This document shows, piece after piece, positions 26,802 through 33,756 of a stretch of DNA of 35,274 nt. Numbering within the stretch: the stretch's first letter is position 1; each line of letters begins with the position of its first letter. Source of the DNA: an uncultured Clostridium sp. (lineage in GTDB: Bacteria > Bacillota > Clostridia > TANB77 > CAG-508); the NCBI GenBank assembly GCA_948436975.1, contig CAOJJB010000020.1, positions 1-35,274 of the forward strand, written 5' to 3'. The position numbers and the translations under genes were made by a program. The notes beneath the pieces are model-generated. The model had not been told where the DNA came from. It saw only the letters and a list, made by a program, of their open reading frames with translations, and did not search any database.

Positions 26802-27374
26802 TTAATTATTTACAAAATTTATAACTTGTCCAATTGCCTCAAATATTTCTTTAACATTTTCAACATTTTTAATTTGAAATCCATTTAATAATGTTGCACC
26901 AGGAATTGCTCCCCTTGCATAAACACATATATCACCAAATCCAAACTTTTTTTGCCTAAAAGTTTGATAATATGTTACATCTTTTAAATCTGAATATTTT
27001 ACTATTTTTTCGATGTTTATAAATAAAAATTTAAAAGTATATACTACTCTTTTTTCATAAAACACTACTTTTGTTGCTTTTGCAATTCTTTTATCTATAA
27101 ATAATAGAAAACCTATTATTACAGCAAATATAAGAATTACTAATAGTTCTTCTAAGATACTTCCTGTTGTAATACATACAACTGAAGACATTATAAATAC
27201 TATAAATATCCATGCATATTTTGCTATTTCATATGGTATTGAATATTTTCTACTAAATTTTAATTGTTCATTTATATCTTTTTTTAAATCTTCTTCTTCT
27301 TGATATGTTTTATAGCAATTTGCACATATATCTCCTTCTTTTTTTAGTTTTGCTCCGCATATTCTACATTTCAT
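26802..27374 (-). CDS. Zinc-ribbon membrane protein with PH-like domain
   Basis: Uncharacterised protein of 190 residues. A short zinc ribbon uses C3, C6, C17 and C20 (CRICG and CANC). Two hydrophobic segments follow (about 51-70 and 76-93), then a C-terminal domain (about 100-190) with the pattern of bacterial PH-like (DUF304-type) domains, including VVFYEKRVVYTFKFLF and KYSDLKDVTY. The function is unknown. It sits between rseP and polC, where other Clostridia often have ispG. It has its own promoter (27430-27458) overlapping the rseP stop codon and likely carries polC on the same transcript. AAGGGA is 12 bases before the ATG. Confidence 0.8.
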   Translation of the reverse strand: MKCRICGAKLKKEGDICANCYKTYQEEEDLKKDINEQLKFSRKYSIPYEIAKYAWIFIVFIMSSVVCITTGSILEELLVILIFAVIIGFLLFIDKRIAKATKVVFYEKRVVYTFKFLFINIEKIVKYSDLKDVTYYQTFRQKKFGFGDICVYARGAIPGATLLNGFQIKNVENVKEIFEAIGQVINFVNN

Positions 27375-27429
27375 AACTTCAATTTTTCCCTTCTATAATT
27401 ACAACATCTGTATTTCTGTGATAGAAAAT

Positions 27430-27458
27430 ATAATAACAATTATAATTTAACATGTTAA
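27430..27458 (-). promoter_or_regulatory. Promoter of the zinc-ribbon protein and polC
   Basis: Minus-strand TTAACA (27453-27458), 17-base spacer, TATTAT (27430-27435) with TG one base upstream. The -35 overlaps the rseP stop codon. Spacing and the extended -10 make this a credible internal promoter that would allow polC to be expressed apart from the pyrH-rseP genes. Confidence 0.5.
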
Positions 27459-28465
27459 ATGGCTATTCTTAATATATCTTTATAAGATATATAAATTGAA
27501 AATAATATTAATAATAAAAATCCAGCTGATTGTATTCCTAGTTCTATTTCTTCCTTTAGTGCCTTTCCTCTTATTCCTTCTATTATAAGTAATACTATTC
27601 TTCCTCCATCTAATGCTGGTATTGGTAATAAATTTGTTACTCCTAATGATAATGATATTAAACAAAGTAAATATATGAAGTTATACATTCCATTTGTTTT
27701 TACTACAATTTCAGATATTCCTATCGGACCTGTCATTTGTTCTATACTTACATTTCCTGTAAATAATAGTTTTAAACTTTCACCAATAGATCCTAAAAAA
27801 TCTGCTGTTTCCCAAAATGCATAATATATTTTTTCTCCAATTCCAGCTTCAATTAATGCAACTTGAATACCTAATATATATGCTCCTTGTTCATATTTTA
27901 TTGGTTTTACTTTCAATTCTATATTTTCGTTATTTCTTTCTACTAATACTGTTAATTCTTCCCCATTTGAATTTTTCAAAGCTTTTGCTATGTCTGTTTT
28001 TATTCTTATTTTAGTATCATTAATTTTTAATATTTTATCTCCTACTTCTATTTGTGATACATTTTCTCTTGCTTCTGGTAATATCTCAGAAACTGTTGTT
28101 GAAATATTGTACCCTGAGCATACAGATAATATGAAATATACTATAATAGCAAATAAAATATTTACAATTGCTCCTGCTGAAACTATTCCTATTCTATGCC
28201 ATAATTTAGCCTTATTAAAAGCCCCATCTTCTTCAGATCTTTCAGTTTCTCCTGTCATTTTTACATATCCACCAAAAGGTATACATCCTATACTATAAAG
28301 AGTTTCTTTACCTTTTTTAGAAAATATTTTATGTCCAAATCCTATTGAAAACTCTTCCACTTTTACTTTAAATAATCTTGCTGCTAAAAAATGACCTCCT
28401 TCATGGATAAATACTAAAAAACCTAATAAAAATATTACCTTTGCTGCATTAATTAAAAAATTCAA
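27455..28465 (-). CDS. rseP: Site-2 protease RseP
   Basis: Intramembrane zinc metalloprotease that cleaves anti-sigma factors and remnant signal peptides. Its 336 residues have HEGGH at 21-25 in the first membrane segment (two zinc ligands), a PDZ domain at about 115-190, and LLPIPALDGGR with third ligand D286 in a later membrane segment. The start codon is TTG at 28465, supported by AGGAGG nine bases upstream; no ATG fits. It follows cdsA by 13 bases. The gene between them in many Bacillota, dxr, is absent here. Confidence 0.96.
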   Translation of the reverse strand: MNFLINAAKVIFLLGFLVFIHEGGHFLAARLFKVKVEEFSIGFGHKIFSKKGKETLYSIGCIPFGGYVKMTGETERSEEDGAFNKAKLWHRIGIVSAGAIVNILFAIIVYFILSVCSGYNISTTVSEILPEARENVSQIEVGDKILKINDTKIRIKTDIAKALKNSNGEELTVLVERNNENIELKVKPIKYEQGAYILGIQVALIEAGIGEKIYYAFWETADFLGSIGESLKLLFTGNVSIEQMTGPIGISEIVVKTNGMYNFIYLLCLISLSLGVTNLLPIPALDGGRIVLLIIEGIRGKALKEEIELGIQSAGFLLLILFSIYISYKDILRIAI

Positions 28466-28478
28466 ATTATAAGTCCTC

Positions 28479-29294
28479 CTATAAAATAATGGTTAATAAA
28501 AAATACGCAAATGGTGCTATAAATATAACACTATCTATTCTATCTATCATTCCTCCATGTCCTGGGAATAATTCACTAAAATCTTTTACTTCAAAGTATC
28601 TTTTTATAACAGATGCTGAAAAATCTCCGATTTGCCCTATTACACTTAATATACAAACTATTATTCCTATAGCTATATATGAAATTTCTATTTCTAAATA
28701 TATATTTATGAAATATGTAAAAATTAAATTAATTATTAATGCTCCTATAATTCCTGCTATACATCCTTCTACTGATTTATTTGGACTCACTTTACTAAAT
28801 TTAGTTTTTCCATATTTTTTTCCTATTAAATATGCAAACACATCTGTTCCCCATGCTGAAAATATATTATACCATATTAGTATTTTTCCAGATATTTCAC
28901 CTTCTATTCCATATAATAATGGTATAAAAATACAAAATCCTAATACATATAATATTCCTATTAGTGTATATGATATATTTTCAAATGTAATTTTCATATT
29001 TGAAATTATTACATGTAAAAATAATATTAATAATATTATTGGAATTCCAAAATTAACAAATATGTTTATAATATTAATTGGAATAATATGTATTAATGCA
29101 ATACTTGCCACTGATAAATAACTTATCCATGATATTACTTTTGTTTTATTAGATACACATTTTATATATTCATACATAGCAATAATTGCAATAATTGCAG
29201 CTGCTATATCTATAATATACTTATTTCCAAATATAAATACTAATATGACTATTGGAAAGCCAATTAGTGCTGTTAATACTCTTTTTATATTCAT
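28479..29294 (-). CDS. cdsA: Phosphatidate cytidylyltransferase CdsA
   Basis: Polytopic membrane enzyme that makes CDP-diacylglycerol from phosphatidate and CTP, the branch point of phospholipid synthesis. Its 271 residues fit. The C-terminal signature runs from SVIGQIGDFSASVIKR to FSELFPGHGGMIDRIDS, with the GHGG-x-x-DR-x-DS core intact. About seven or eight hydrophobic segments. AAGGA lies about 11 bases before the ATG. It follows uppS by 27 bases in the standard gene order. Confidence 0.97.
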   Translation of the reverse strand: MNIKRVLTALIGFPIVILVFIFGNKYIIDIAAAIIAIIAMYEYIKCVSNKTKVISWISYLSVASIALIHIIPINIINIFVNFGIPIILLILFLHVIISNMKITFENISYTLIGILYVLGFCIFIPLLYGIEGEISGKILIWYNIFSAWGTDVFAYLIGKKYGKTKFSKVSPNKSVEGCIAGIIGALIINLIFTYFINIYLEIEISYIAIGIIVCILSVIGQIGDFSASVIKRYFEVKDFSELFPGHGGMIDRIDSVIFIAPFAYFLLTIIL

Positions 29295-29321
29295 ATATAA
29301 ATATCCTTTACAAATATTTTA

Positions 29322-30026
29322 TTATGCTCCATGTCTTCTGTTTCTTTTTTGATATTCTTCTATAGAATTATCTAAATCTTTAGCTGAAAAATCTGGCCAA
29401 AGTTTATCTAAAAATAAAATTTCTGAATACACTGATTGCCATATTAAAAAACCACTTAATCTCATTTCCCCACTTGTTCTTATTATTAAATCTGGATCAG
29501 GTATATTTTTAGTATACAAGTATTCTGATATTAATTCTTCATTTATTTCTTCTGATTTTATTTTTCCCTTTTCAACTTCATCTACTATATTTCTCACTGC
29601 ATGAAGAATTTCATCTCTACCGCCATAATTCAAACATATATTCAATGCTGTTCCTGTATTATTTTCTGTTCTTTTTATTGTTCTTTCTATACTTTCTTGT
29701 AATGATTTTGATAATTGTGATACATTTCCTAAAACTTTTATTACTATATTTTCAGTATCTGCTTCTTTTGCAAAATCATCTAAATAATTTTCTAATAATT
29801 CCATTAATGCATTTACTTCTTCTTCACTTCTTTTCCAATTTTCTGTTGAAAATGCATATACTGTTATATGTTCTATTCCTATTTTATTTGCATGTCTAAC
29901 CACTTTTTTTAGTGTTTCTGCCCCTTGTTTATGTCCTAATTTTACTGGTAGCATTTTATTTTTTGCCCATCTTCTATTGCCATCCATTATAATTCCTATA
30001 TTTCTTGGCATTTTTCTTTCTTCCAT
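29322..30026 (-). CDS. uppS: Undecaprenyl diphosphate synthase UppS
   Basis: Cis-prenyltransferase that builds the C55 carrier lipid for wall synthesis from farnesyl diphosphate and isopentenyl diphosphate. Its 234 residues match. The first conserved block is IGIIMDGNRRWAK with catalytic D15, then AFSTENWKRS, and the last block is DLIIRTSGEMRLSGFLIWQS leading to E in YSEILF. GGGAG precedes the ATG. It is between frr and cdsA; its product is recycled by UppP, encoded elsewhere in this window. Confidence 0.98.
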   Translation of the reverse strand: MEERKMPRNIGIIMDGNRRWAKNKMLPVKLGHKQGAETLKKVVRHANKIGIEHITVYAFSTENWKRSEEEVNALMELLENYLDDFAKEADTENIVIKVLGNVSQLSKSLQESIERTIKRTENNTGTALNICLNYGGRDEILHAVRNIVDEVEKGKIKSEEINEELISEYLYTKNIPDPDLIIRTSGEMRLSGFLIWQSVYSEILFLDKLWPDFSAKDLDNSIEEYQKRNRRHGA

Positions 30027-30043
30027 CTATATTGCTCCCATTT

Positions 30044-30598
30044 TTAAATATTCATAATTTCTTTTTCCTTATTTTCTAACATTTTATCTATTTCTAATAC
30101 ATATTTATCTGTTAGTTTTTGAATTTTATCTTCTAATGTTGCTTTGTCATCTTCTGTTATTTCAGAGTTTTTACATTTTACTTTTGCATCTTCCATTCCA
30201 TCTCTTCTTATTGAACGTATTGCTACTCTAGATTCTTCAGCTATTTTCTTTATATCTTTTACTAAATCTTTTCTTCTTTCTTCTGTTAGCTCTGGAAAGT
30301 TTAGTCTTATTACTTTCCCATCATTATTTGGATTTAATCCAATATCTGATGCAAGTATTGCTTTTTCTATTTCTTTTAATATACTTGCGTCCCATGGTTG
30401 TATAACTATCATTCTAGCTTCTGGTACTGAAATTCCTGCTACTTGATTTATTGGTGTTGGTGTTCCATAATATTCTACACTTATTTTATTTAATATTGCA
30501 GGATTTGCTCTCCCTGCTCTTACTTCTGATAAGTTTTGACTAAATACATCTATTGTTTTTTTCATTCTATCTTCTAATTCTTGTAATTCCATTTTCAT
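30044..30598 (-). CDS. frr: Ribosome recycling factor
   Basis: Releases the ribosome from mRNA after termination, together with EF-G. The length of 184 residues is standard. Typical blocks are LSEVRAGRANPAILNKI near 24-40, the YYGTPTPINQVA hinge, WDASILKEIEKAI, and LTEERRKDLVKDIKKIAEESRVAIRSIRRD. AAAGGA precedes the ATG. It sits 23 bases after pyrH, the usual partner. Confidence 0.98.
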   Translation of the reverse strand: MKMELQELEDRMKKTIDVFSQNLSEVRAGRANPAILNKISVEYYGTPTPINQVAGISVPEARMIVIQPWDASILKEIEKAILASDIGLNPNNDGKVIRLNFPELTEERRKDLVKDIKKIAEESRVAIRSIRRDGMEDAKVKCKNSEITEDDKATLEDKIQKLTDKYVLEIDKMLENKEKEIMNI

Positions 30599-30621
30599 AT
30601 ATCCTTTCTCTTTATATTTTA

Positions 30622-31326
30622 TTATGATACTATTGTACCTATTTTTTCACCCTTAACTGCTCTTACTATATTTTCTGGATCACTTATTGCAAATACTAAT
30701 AATGGTATATTATTATCTTTACATAGTGCTGTTGCTGTTGAGTCCATTATTTTTAGATCTTTTTCTAATACATCTTGATATGTTATTTGGTCATATTTTA
30801 CTGCTGTTTTATCTATTTTAGGATCAGCTGAGTAAACTCCATCTATTGTTTTTCCAAGTAATATAACTTCTGCTGACATTTCCGCTGCTCTTAATGCTGC
30901 TCCTGTGTCTGTAGAGAAAAATGGATGACCTGTTCCACATGCAAATATTACTACTCTTCCTTTTTCTAGATGCTTTTCTGCTTTCCTTTTTATATATGGT
31001 TCTGCAATCTCTCTCATTTCTATTGCTGTTTGTAATCTTGTGTACATTCCTCTAGCTTCTAAAGAATCTTGTAATGCTAATCCATTCATTGCAGTAGCTA
31101 ACATTCCCATATAGTCTGCTGTTGCTCTGTCCATTTTATGCCCATTTCTAGCTCCTCTCCAAAAGTTTCCTCCACCAACTACTACTGATACTTGAACTCC
31201 CATTTCTACTATTTTTTTTATTTGGTCAGATATTCTTCCTACTACATCTGGGTCTATTCCATAACCTTCTTCTCCTGCTAGTGCTTCTCCACTTAGTTTT
31301 AATAATACTCTTTTATAGGCTAACAT
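30622..31326 (-). CDS. pyrH: Uridylate kinase PyrH
   Basis: Phosphorylates UMP to UDP; amino-acid-kinase fold, 234 residues. Landmarks are [11 protein letters not shown] at the start, [31 protein letters not shown], and [14 protein letters not shown] near the nucleotide site. AGGAG precedes the ATG. It is the first gene of the pyrH-frr-uppS-cdsA-rseP run here; rpsB and tsf, often upstream, are not present. Confidence 0.98.
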   Translation of the reverse strand: MLAYKRVLLKLSGEALAGEEGYGIDPDVVGRISDQIKKIVEMGVQVSVVVGGGNFWRGARNGHKMDRATADYMGMLATAMNGLALQDSLEARGMYTRLQTAIEMREIAEPYIKRKAEKHLEKGRVVIFACGTGHPFFSTDTGAALRAAEMSAEVILLGKTIDGVYSADPKIDKTAVKYDQITYQDVLEKDLKIMDSTATALCKDNNIPLLVFAISDPENIVRAVKGEKIGTIVS

Positions 31327-31383
31327 AGTATTCTCCTTTTATTTTTATTATGGATATTTTATTATCCTTTTTATACTTTTTGT

Positions 31384-31412
31384 ATTCTATCATAAAAAAC
31401 TTTTTTTTACAC
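31384..31412 (-). promoter_or_regulatory. Possible promoter of the pyrH run
   Basis: In the 159-base gap before pyrH, the minus strand has TAGAAT (31384-31389) with TG one base upstream (extended -10). The -35 at 17 bases (31407-31412) is poor. The gap is otherwise long A and T runs with no gene. Placement favours a promoter here but the match is modest. Confidence 0.35.
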
Positions 31413-31485
31413 TATTTTTTTATATATTTTTTTATTTATTTTTAATATATAATTAATATTGATCTTTACATTTTGAATAAAAAAA

Positions 31486-31923
31486 CTATTTTAAATTCGC
31501 TATTAATTGTTTTGCAAATTCTTCTGGAAATAATCTTATATTTCTTATTTTTTCCTTTGATACAATTTCTGGTATATATTCTCCTCTATCTTTATATTTA
31601 GGATCTCCTGAAAATTCTGGTCCTGTTCCTGTTCCAAATTCTCCACTTACATATTCACATTTATATAAATATTCATAGTTTTCTTCATTTACTCTTCTAC
31701 TATATATTTGTTCTTTTACTTTAACTTTTATTCCAAATTCCTCTAATATTTCTCTTTCTACTCCTTCTTCATAAGTTTCATTTTCTTCTAAACCTCCTCC
31801 TGGAAATACATAGTATTCTCCATATGGTTTTTCTGTGTTAGGTGTTTGCTTTACATTTTTTCTATGCATTAGTGCATATCCTCCATCCATTTCTATTATT
31901 CCAGCTACTCTTATTCTTTTCAT
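31486..31923 (-). CDS. NUDIX hydrolase (145 aa)
   Basis: NUDIX-fold hydrolase with a complete Nudix box: FPGGGLEENETYEEGVERE followed by ILEEFGI, including the final glycine missing in the other NUDIX protein of this window. The substrate is unknown; the N-terminal IRVAGIIEMDGGYALMHRK is the usual first strand. The start at 31923 is chosen because AAAGGAG lies about nine bases upstream and the frame then begins MKRIRVAG. The open frame continues 25 codons upstream to a TTG with no ribosome binding site, and that extension is Lys/Ile-rich and unlike protein. It follows greA, with a hairpin in between. Confidence 0.9.
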   Translation of the reverse strand: MKRIRVAGIIEMDGGYALMHRKNVKQTPNTEKPYGEYYVFPGGGLEENETYEEGVEREILEEFGIKVKVKEQIYSRRVNEENYEYLYKCEYVSGEFGTGTGPEFSGDPKYKDRGEYIPEIVSKEKIRNIRLFPEEFAKQLIANLK

Positions 31924-31999
31924 TTTAGTTTTCTCCTTTAATATTATTAATTTTTTTGTAATTTTTTTCTTAATACTTTTGTAATTTCTATAATACAAA

Positions 32000-32028
32000 G
32001 GAGATATATGTAAACCGCATATATCCCC
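32000..32028 (-). terminator. Terminator downstream of greA
   Basis: Arms 32000-32010 and 32018-32028 pair over 11 bp on the minus-strand transcript, with one G-U pair and a 7-base loop, starting six bases past the greA stop. A short U-rich stretch (UUUGUAUU) follows. Likely a partial terminator before the NUDIX gene. Confidence 0.65.
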
Positions 32029-32034
32029 TTATAT

Positions 32035-32511
32035 TTATTTTTTTATAGATAATATTTTAAATTTGATAATTCCCACAGGAGCTTGAACTTCTACTATATT
32101 GTTTTTCTTTTTTCCTAATAATGCTTTTCCTATTGGTGATTCATTTGATATTTTATTGTTTGTTGTGTCTACTTCTGTTGATCCTACTATTGTGTATTCA
32201 ATAGTTTCATCAAATTCCATATCTAATACTTTTACTATATTTCCTACTTGTACTACTTCTGTATCTATTTCTGATTCATCTATTATTTTAGCATATTTTA
32301 TTTTTTCTTCTAATTCTGCTATTTTTATTTCATTTGCTGCTTGTGCATTTTTTGCTTCATCATATTCTGAGTTTTCTGATAAATCTCCAAATCCTAGTGC
32401 TACTTTTATTCTTTCTGCTATTTCATATCTTACTTCTGTTTTTAATTTTTCTAGTTCTTTTTCCAAATTATCATAACCTTCTTGTGTTAATAAATATTCT
32501 TTTTCTCCCAT
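32035..32511 (-). CDS. greA: Transcription elongation factor GreA
   Basis: Rescues backtracked RNA polymerase by stimulating transcript cleavage. Its 158 residues match. An N-terminal coiled coil (about 8-75) carries the tip acidic residues D43 and E46 in [14 protein letters not shown]; the C-terminal FKBP-like domain has [20 protein letters not shown] precedes the ATG. It has its own near-consensus promoter directly upstream. Confidence 0.98.
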   Translation of the reverse strand: MGEKEYLLTQEGYDNLEKELEKLKTEVRYEIAERIKVALGFGDLSENSEYDEAKNAQAANEIKIAELEEKIKYAKIIDESEIDTEVVQVGNIVKVLDMEFDETIEYTIVGSTEVDTTNNKISNESPIGKALLGKKKNNIVEVQAPVGIIKFKILSIKK

Positions 32512-32552
32512 TTTTTAAGTCCCCCTCTTTGTTTGTTTCTATATACTCCAAT

Positions 32553-32581
32553 ATAATAAGGTTATTTTCTATTTTTGTCAA
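32553..32581 (-). promoter_or_regulatory. Promoter of greA
   Basis: Minus-strand TTGACA (32576-32581, perfect), 17-base spacer, TATTAT (32553-32558). It begins right after the stop of the upstream gene and about 40 bases before the greA ATG. Among the best promoter matches in the window. Confidence 0.7.
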
Positions 32582-32582
32582 G

Positions 32583-33494
32583 TTAATTAGCTATTTTTTT
32601 TGATAAATTCAAATATTCATTTTTTCTAATTCTTCCGCTTTTTCCATCTAAAAAGCTTATATTTATACCATCTTTTTGTATTTCTTTTTTTATATTATTG
32701 AAACTAGTATTTTTATATATATAACTTTCATATAATACTGAATTTTCAAAATTATCTAAATGGATGCTATCTTTTAAATATTTTCGTGGCATTGGTATTT
32801 CAAAAAAGTCTGCATTTATTCCTTCAAAAGACTTTAAATTTATTTTTATAGTTTGATTGAAATTTATTATACATGTTTTTTTTGGTAAATTATATTGATT
32901 TATTTCTTCTTCTGTAAAGTCAAAATTAAAAATTATATCACTTTTTATTAAACTTTTTTTATAATTATTATTCATATTTAAAATTATGCCTTTTTCTTCA
33001 TATAGTTCTTTTTCTATTTTTCTAAATTTCTTTTCATCTTCTGTTATTATATTTAGTATTCTTATCTTTGGTGCTATATCTTTTATACTTTCTACTATTA
33101 TATCATTTATTTCATTTGTTAAAAATGATACTTCTTGATAATTCATACTTTCCTTTTTACATTTACATACATATTCTGTACAATTATATGCTAAGTGTCT
33201 AAACAACCACTTTCCATCAAATATTCTTACTTTTTCTTTTTTTATAAATTCCATAAAACTTTTATTACTTAAAAGATTGTTTGATAAACATACTCTATTT
33301 ATACAGTTTCTATTTATATATTCTGATAATTTATTTAATGTTTTATTTTCTATATCATTTATTACTATTAATGTTTTATTTTCTATTCTTTCTTCTTTTA
33401 TTTTTATAAACTTGTCCTTCATTTTATTTATAAATTTTAGCAAATTATTTTCATTTTCTTTTTCTTTTTTTTCAATTAATTTTATATATATCAA
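32583..33494 (-). CDS. Unrecognised 303-residue protein
   Basis: I do not recognise this protein. It is Lys/Ile/Asn-rich, with no signal peptide or clear membrane segment. Alternating hydrophobic strands and helices (KTLIVINDIENKTLNKLSEYI, KIRILNIITEDEKKFRKIE, SDIIFNFDF, KKTCIINFN) suggest a Rossmann-like alpha/beta fold, possibly two such domains. A cysteine cluster (NCTEYVCKCKK) lies near residue 107-117. The frame is open from a GTG at 33503, but that GTG lies inside GAGGTGAT, a strong ribosome binding site. The TTG three codons on (33494) is eight bases from it and is the likelier start. The binding site is buried in a hairpin (33496-33532). It is upstream of greA. Confidence 0.7.
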   Translation of the reverse strand: MIYIKLIEKKEKENENNLLKFINKMKDKFIKIKEERIENKTLIVINDIENKTLNKLSEYINRNCINRVCLSNNLLSNKSFMEFIKKEKVRIFDGKWLFRHLAYNCTEYVCKCKKESMNYQEVSFLTNEINDIIVESIKDIAPKIRILNIITEDEKKFRKIEKELYEEKGIILNMNNNYKKSLIKSDIIFNFDFTEEEINQYNLPKKTCIINFNQTIKINLKSFEGINADFFEIPMPRKYLKDSIHLDNFENSVLYESYIYKNTSFNNIKKEIQKDGINISFLDGKSGRIRKNEYLNLSKKIAN

Positions 33495-33495
33495 A

Positions 33496-33532
33496 AAAAT
33501 CACCTCTTATATTATATATATGATGTGATTTT
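33496..33532 (-). promoter_or_regulatory. Hairpin burying the ribosome binding site of the 303-aa gene
   Basis: On the minus-strand mRNA, arms 33532-33522 and 33506-33496 pair over 11 positions with one mismatch, around a 15-base A/U loop. The 3' arm contains the whole ribosome binding site (GAGGUGA, 33506-33500) and runs into seven U residues next to the TTG start. It could hide the site from ribosomes, act as a temperature-sensitive lock, or work as an intrinsic terminator/attenuator, since a stem followed by U7 is also that signal. The pairing is seen directly; the role is inference. Confidence 0.55.
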
Positions 33533-33702
33533 CGTTTTATGATATTTTTTTATTATATAAAATAATAAAATCAGAATAAATATAAAATTTACTCTCATTT
33601 TATTATTTTAATAAATACAAATTTGATATTCTTTTTTATTTCATATAATTTTAAGAAATTAATTTTATAATAGGATAACAGTAAACCTTTATAAAAATAA
33701 TC
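33533..33702. other. A/T-rich spacer before the compositional break
   Basis: This stretch between the unknown gene's leader hairpin and the terminator of the cohesin gene holds no gene. It is almost entirely A and T with long homopolymer runs. A TATAAT-like hexamer near 33555 could serve the downstream gene but lacks a convincing -35. The change to higher GC begins at its right edge. Confidence 0.5.
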
Positions 33703-33725
33703 GAGGGAAGGCAAAGCCTTCCCTC
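33703..33725 (-). terminator. Terminator of the cohesin-domain gene
   Basis: Perfect 10-bp GC-rich stem GAGGGAAGGC (33703-33712) with its complement at 33716-33725 and a 3-base loop, followed on the minus-strand transcript by GAUUAUUUUUAU. It is 31 bases past the stop codon. Its composition matches the gene it serves rather than the A/T-rich neighbourhood to the left. Confidence 0.9.
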
Positions 33726-33756
33726 TAAAACGATCTTTCTTTTATTTCATGGAGTA

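Noticed and set aside
28489-29121. 210-codon plus-strand frame opposite cdsA
   Set aside because: cdsA on the minus strand has a full family signature and a ribosome binding site; the opposite frame has neither and reflects low stop-codon density.
31924-31998. 25-codon N-terminal extension of the second NUDIX protein
   Set aside because: The TTG start has no binding site, the extension is Lys/Ile-rich and includes the terminator flank; the ATG at 31923 has AAAGGAG.
33533-33756. Attachment site or insertion sequence end at the compositional break
   Set aside because: Apart from the terminator hairpin I find no inverted repeat pair, target duplication, integrase or transposase in reach.
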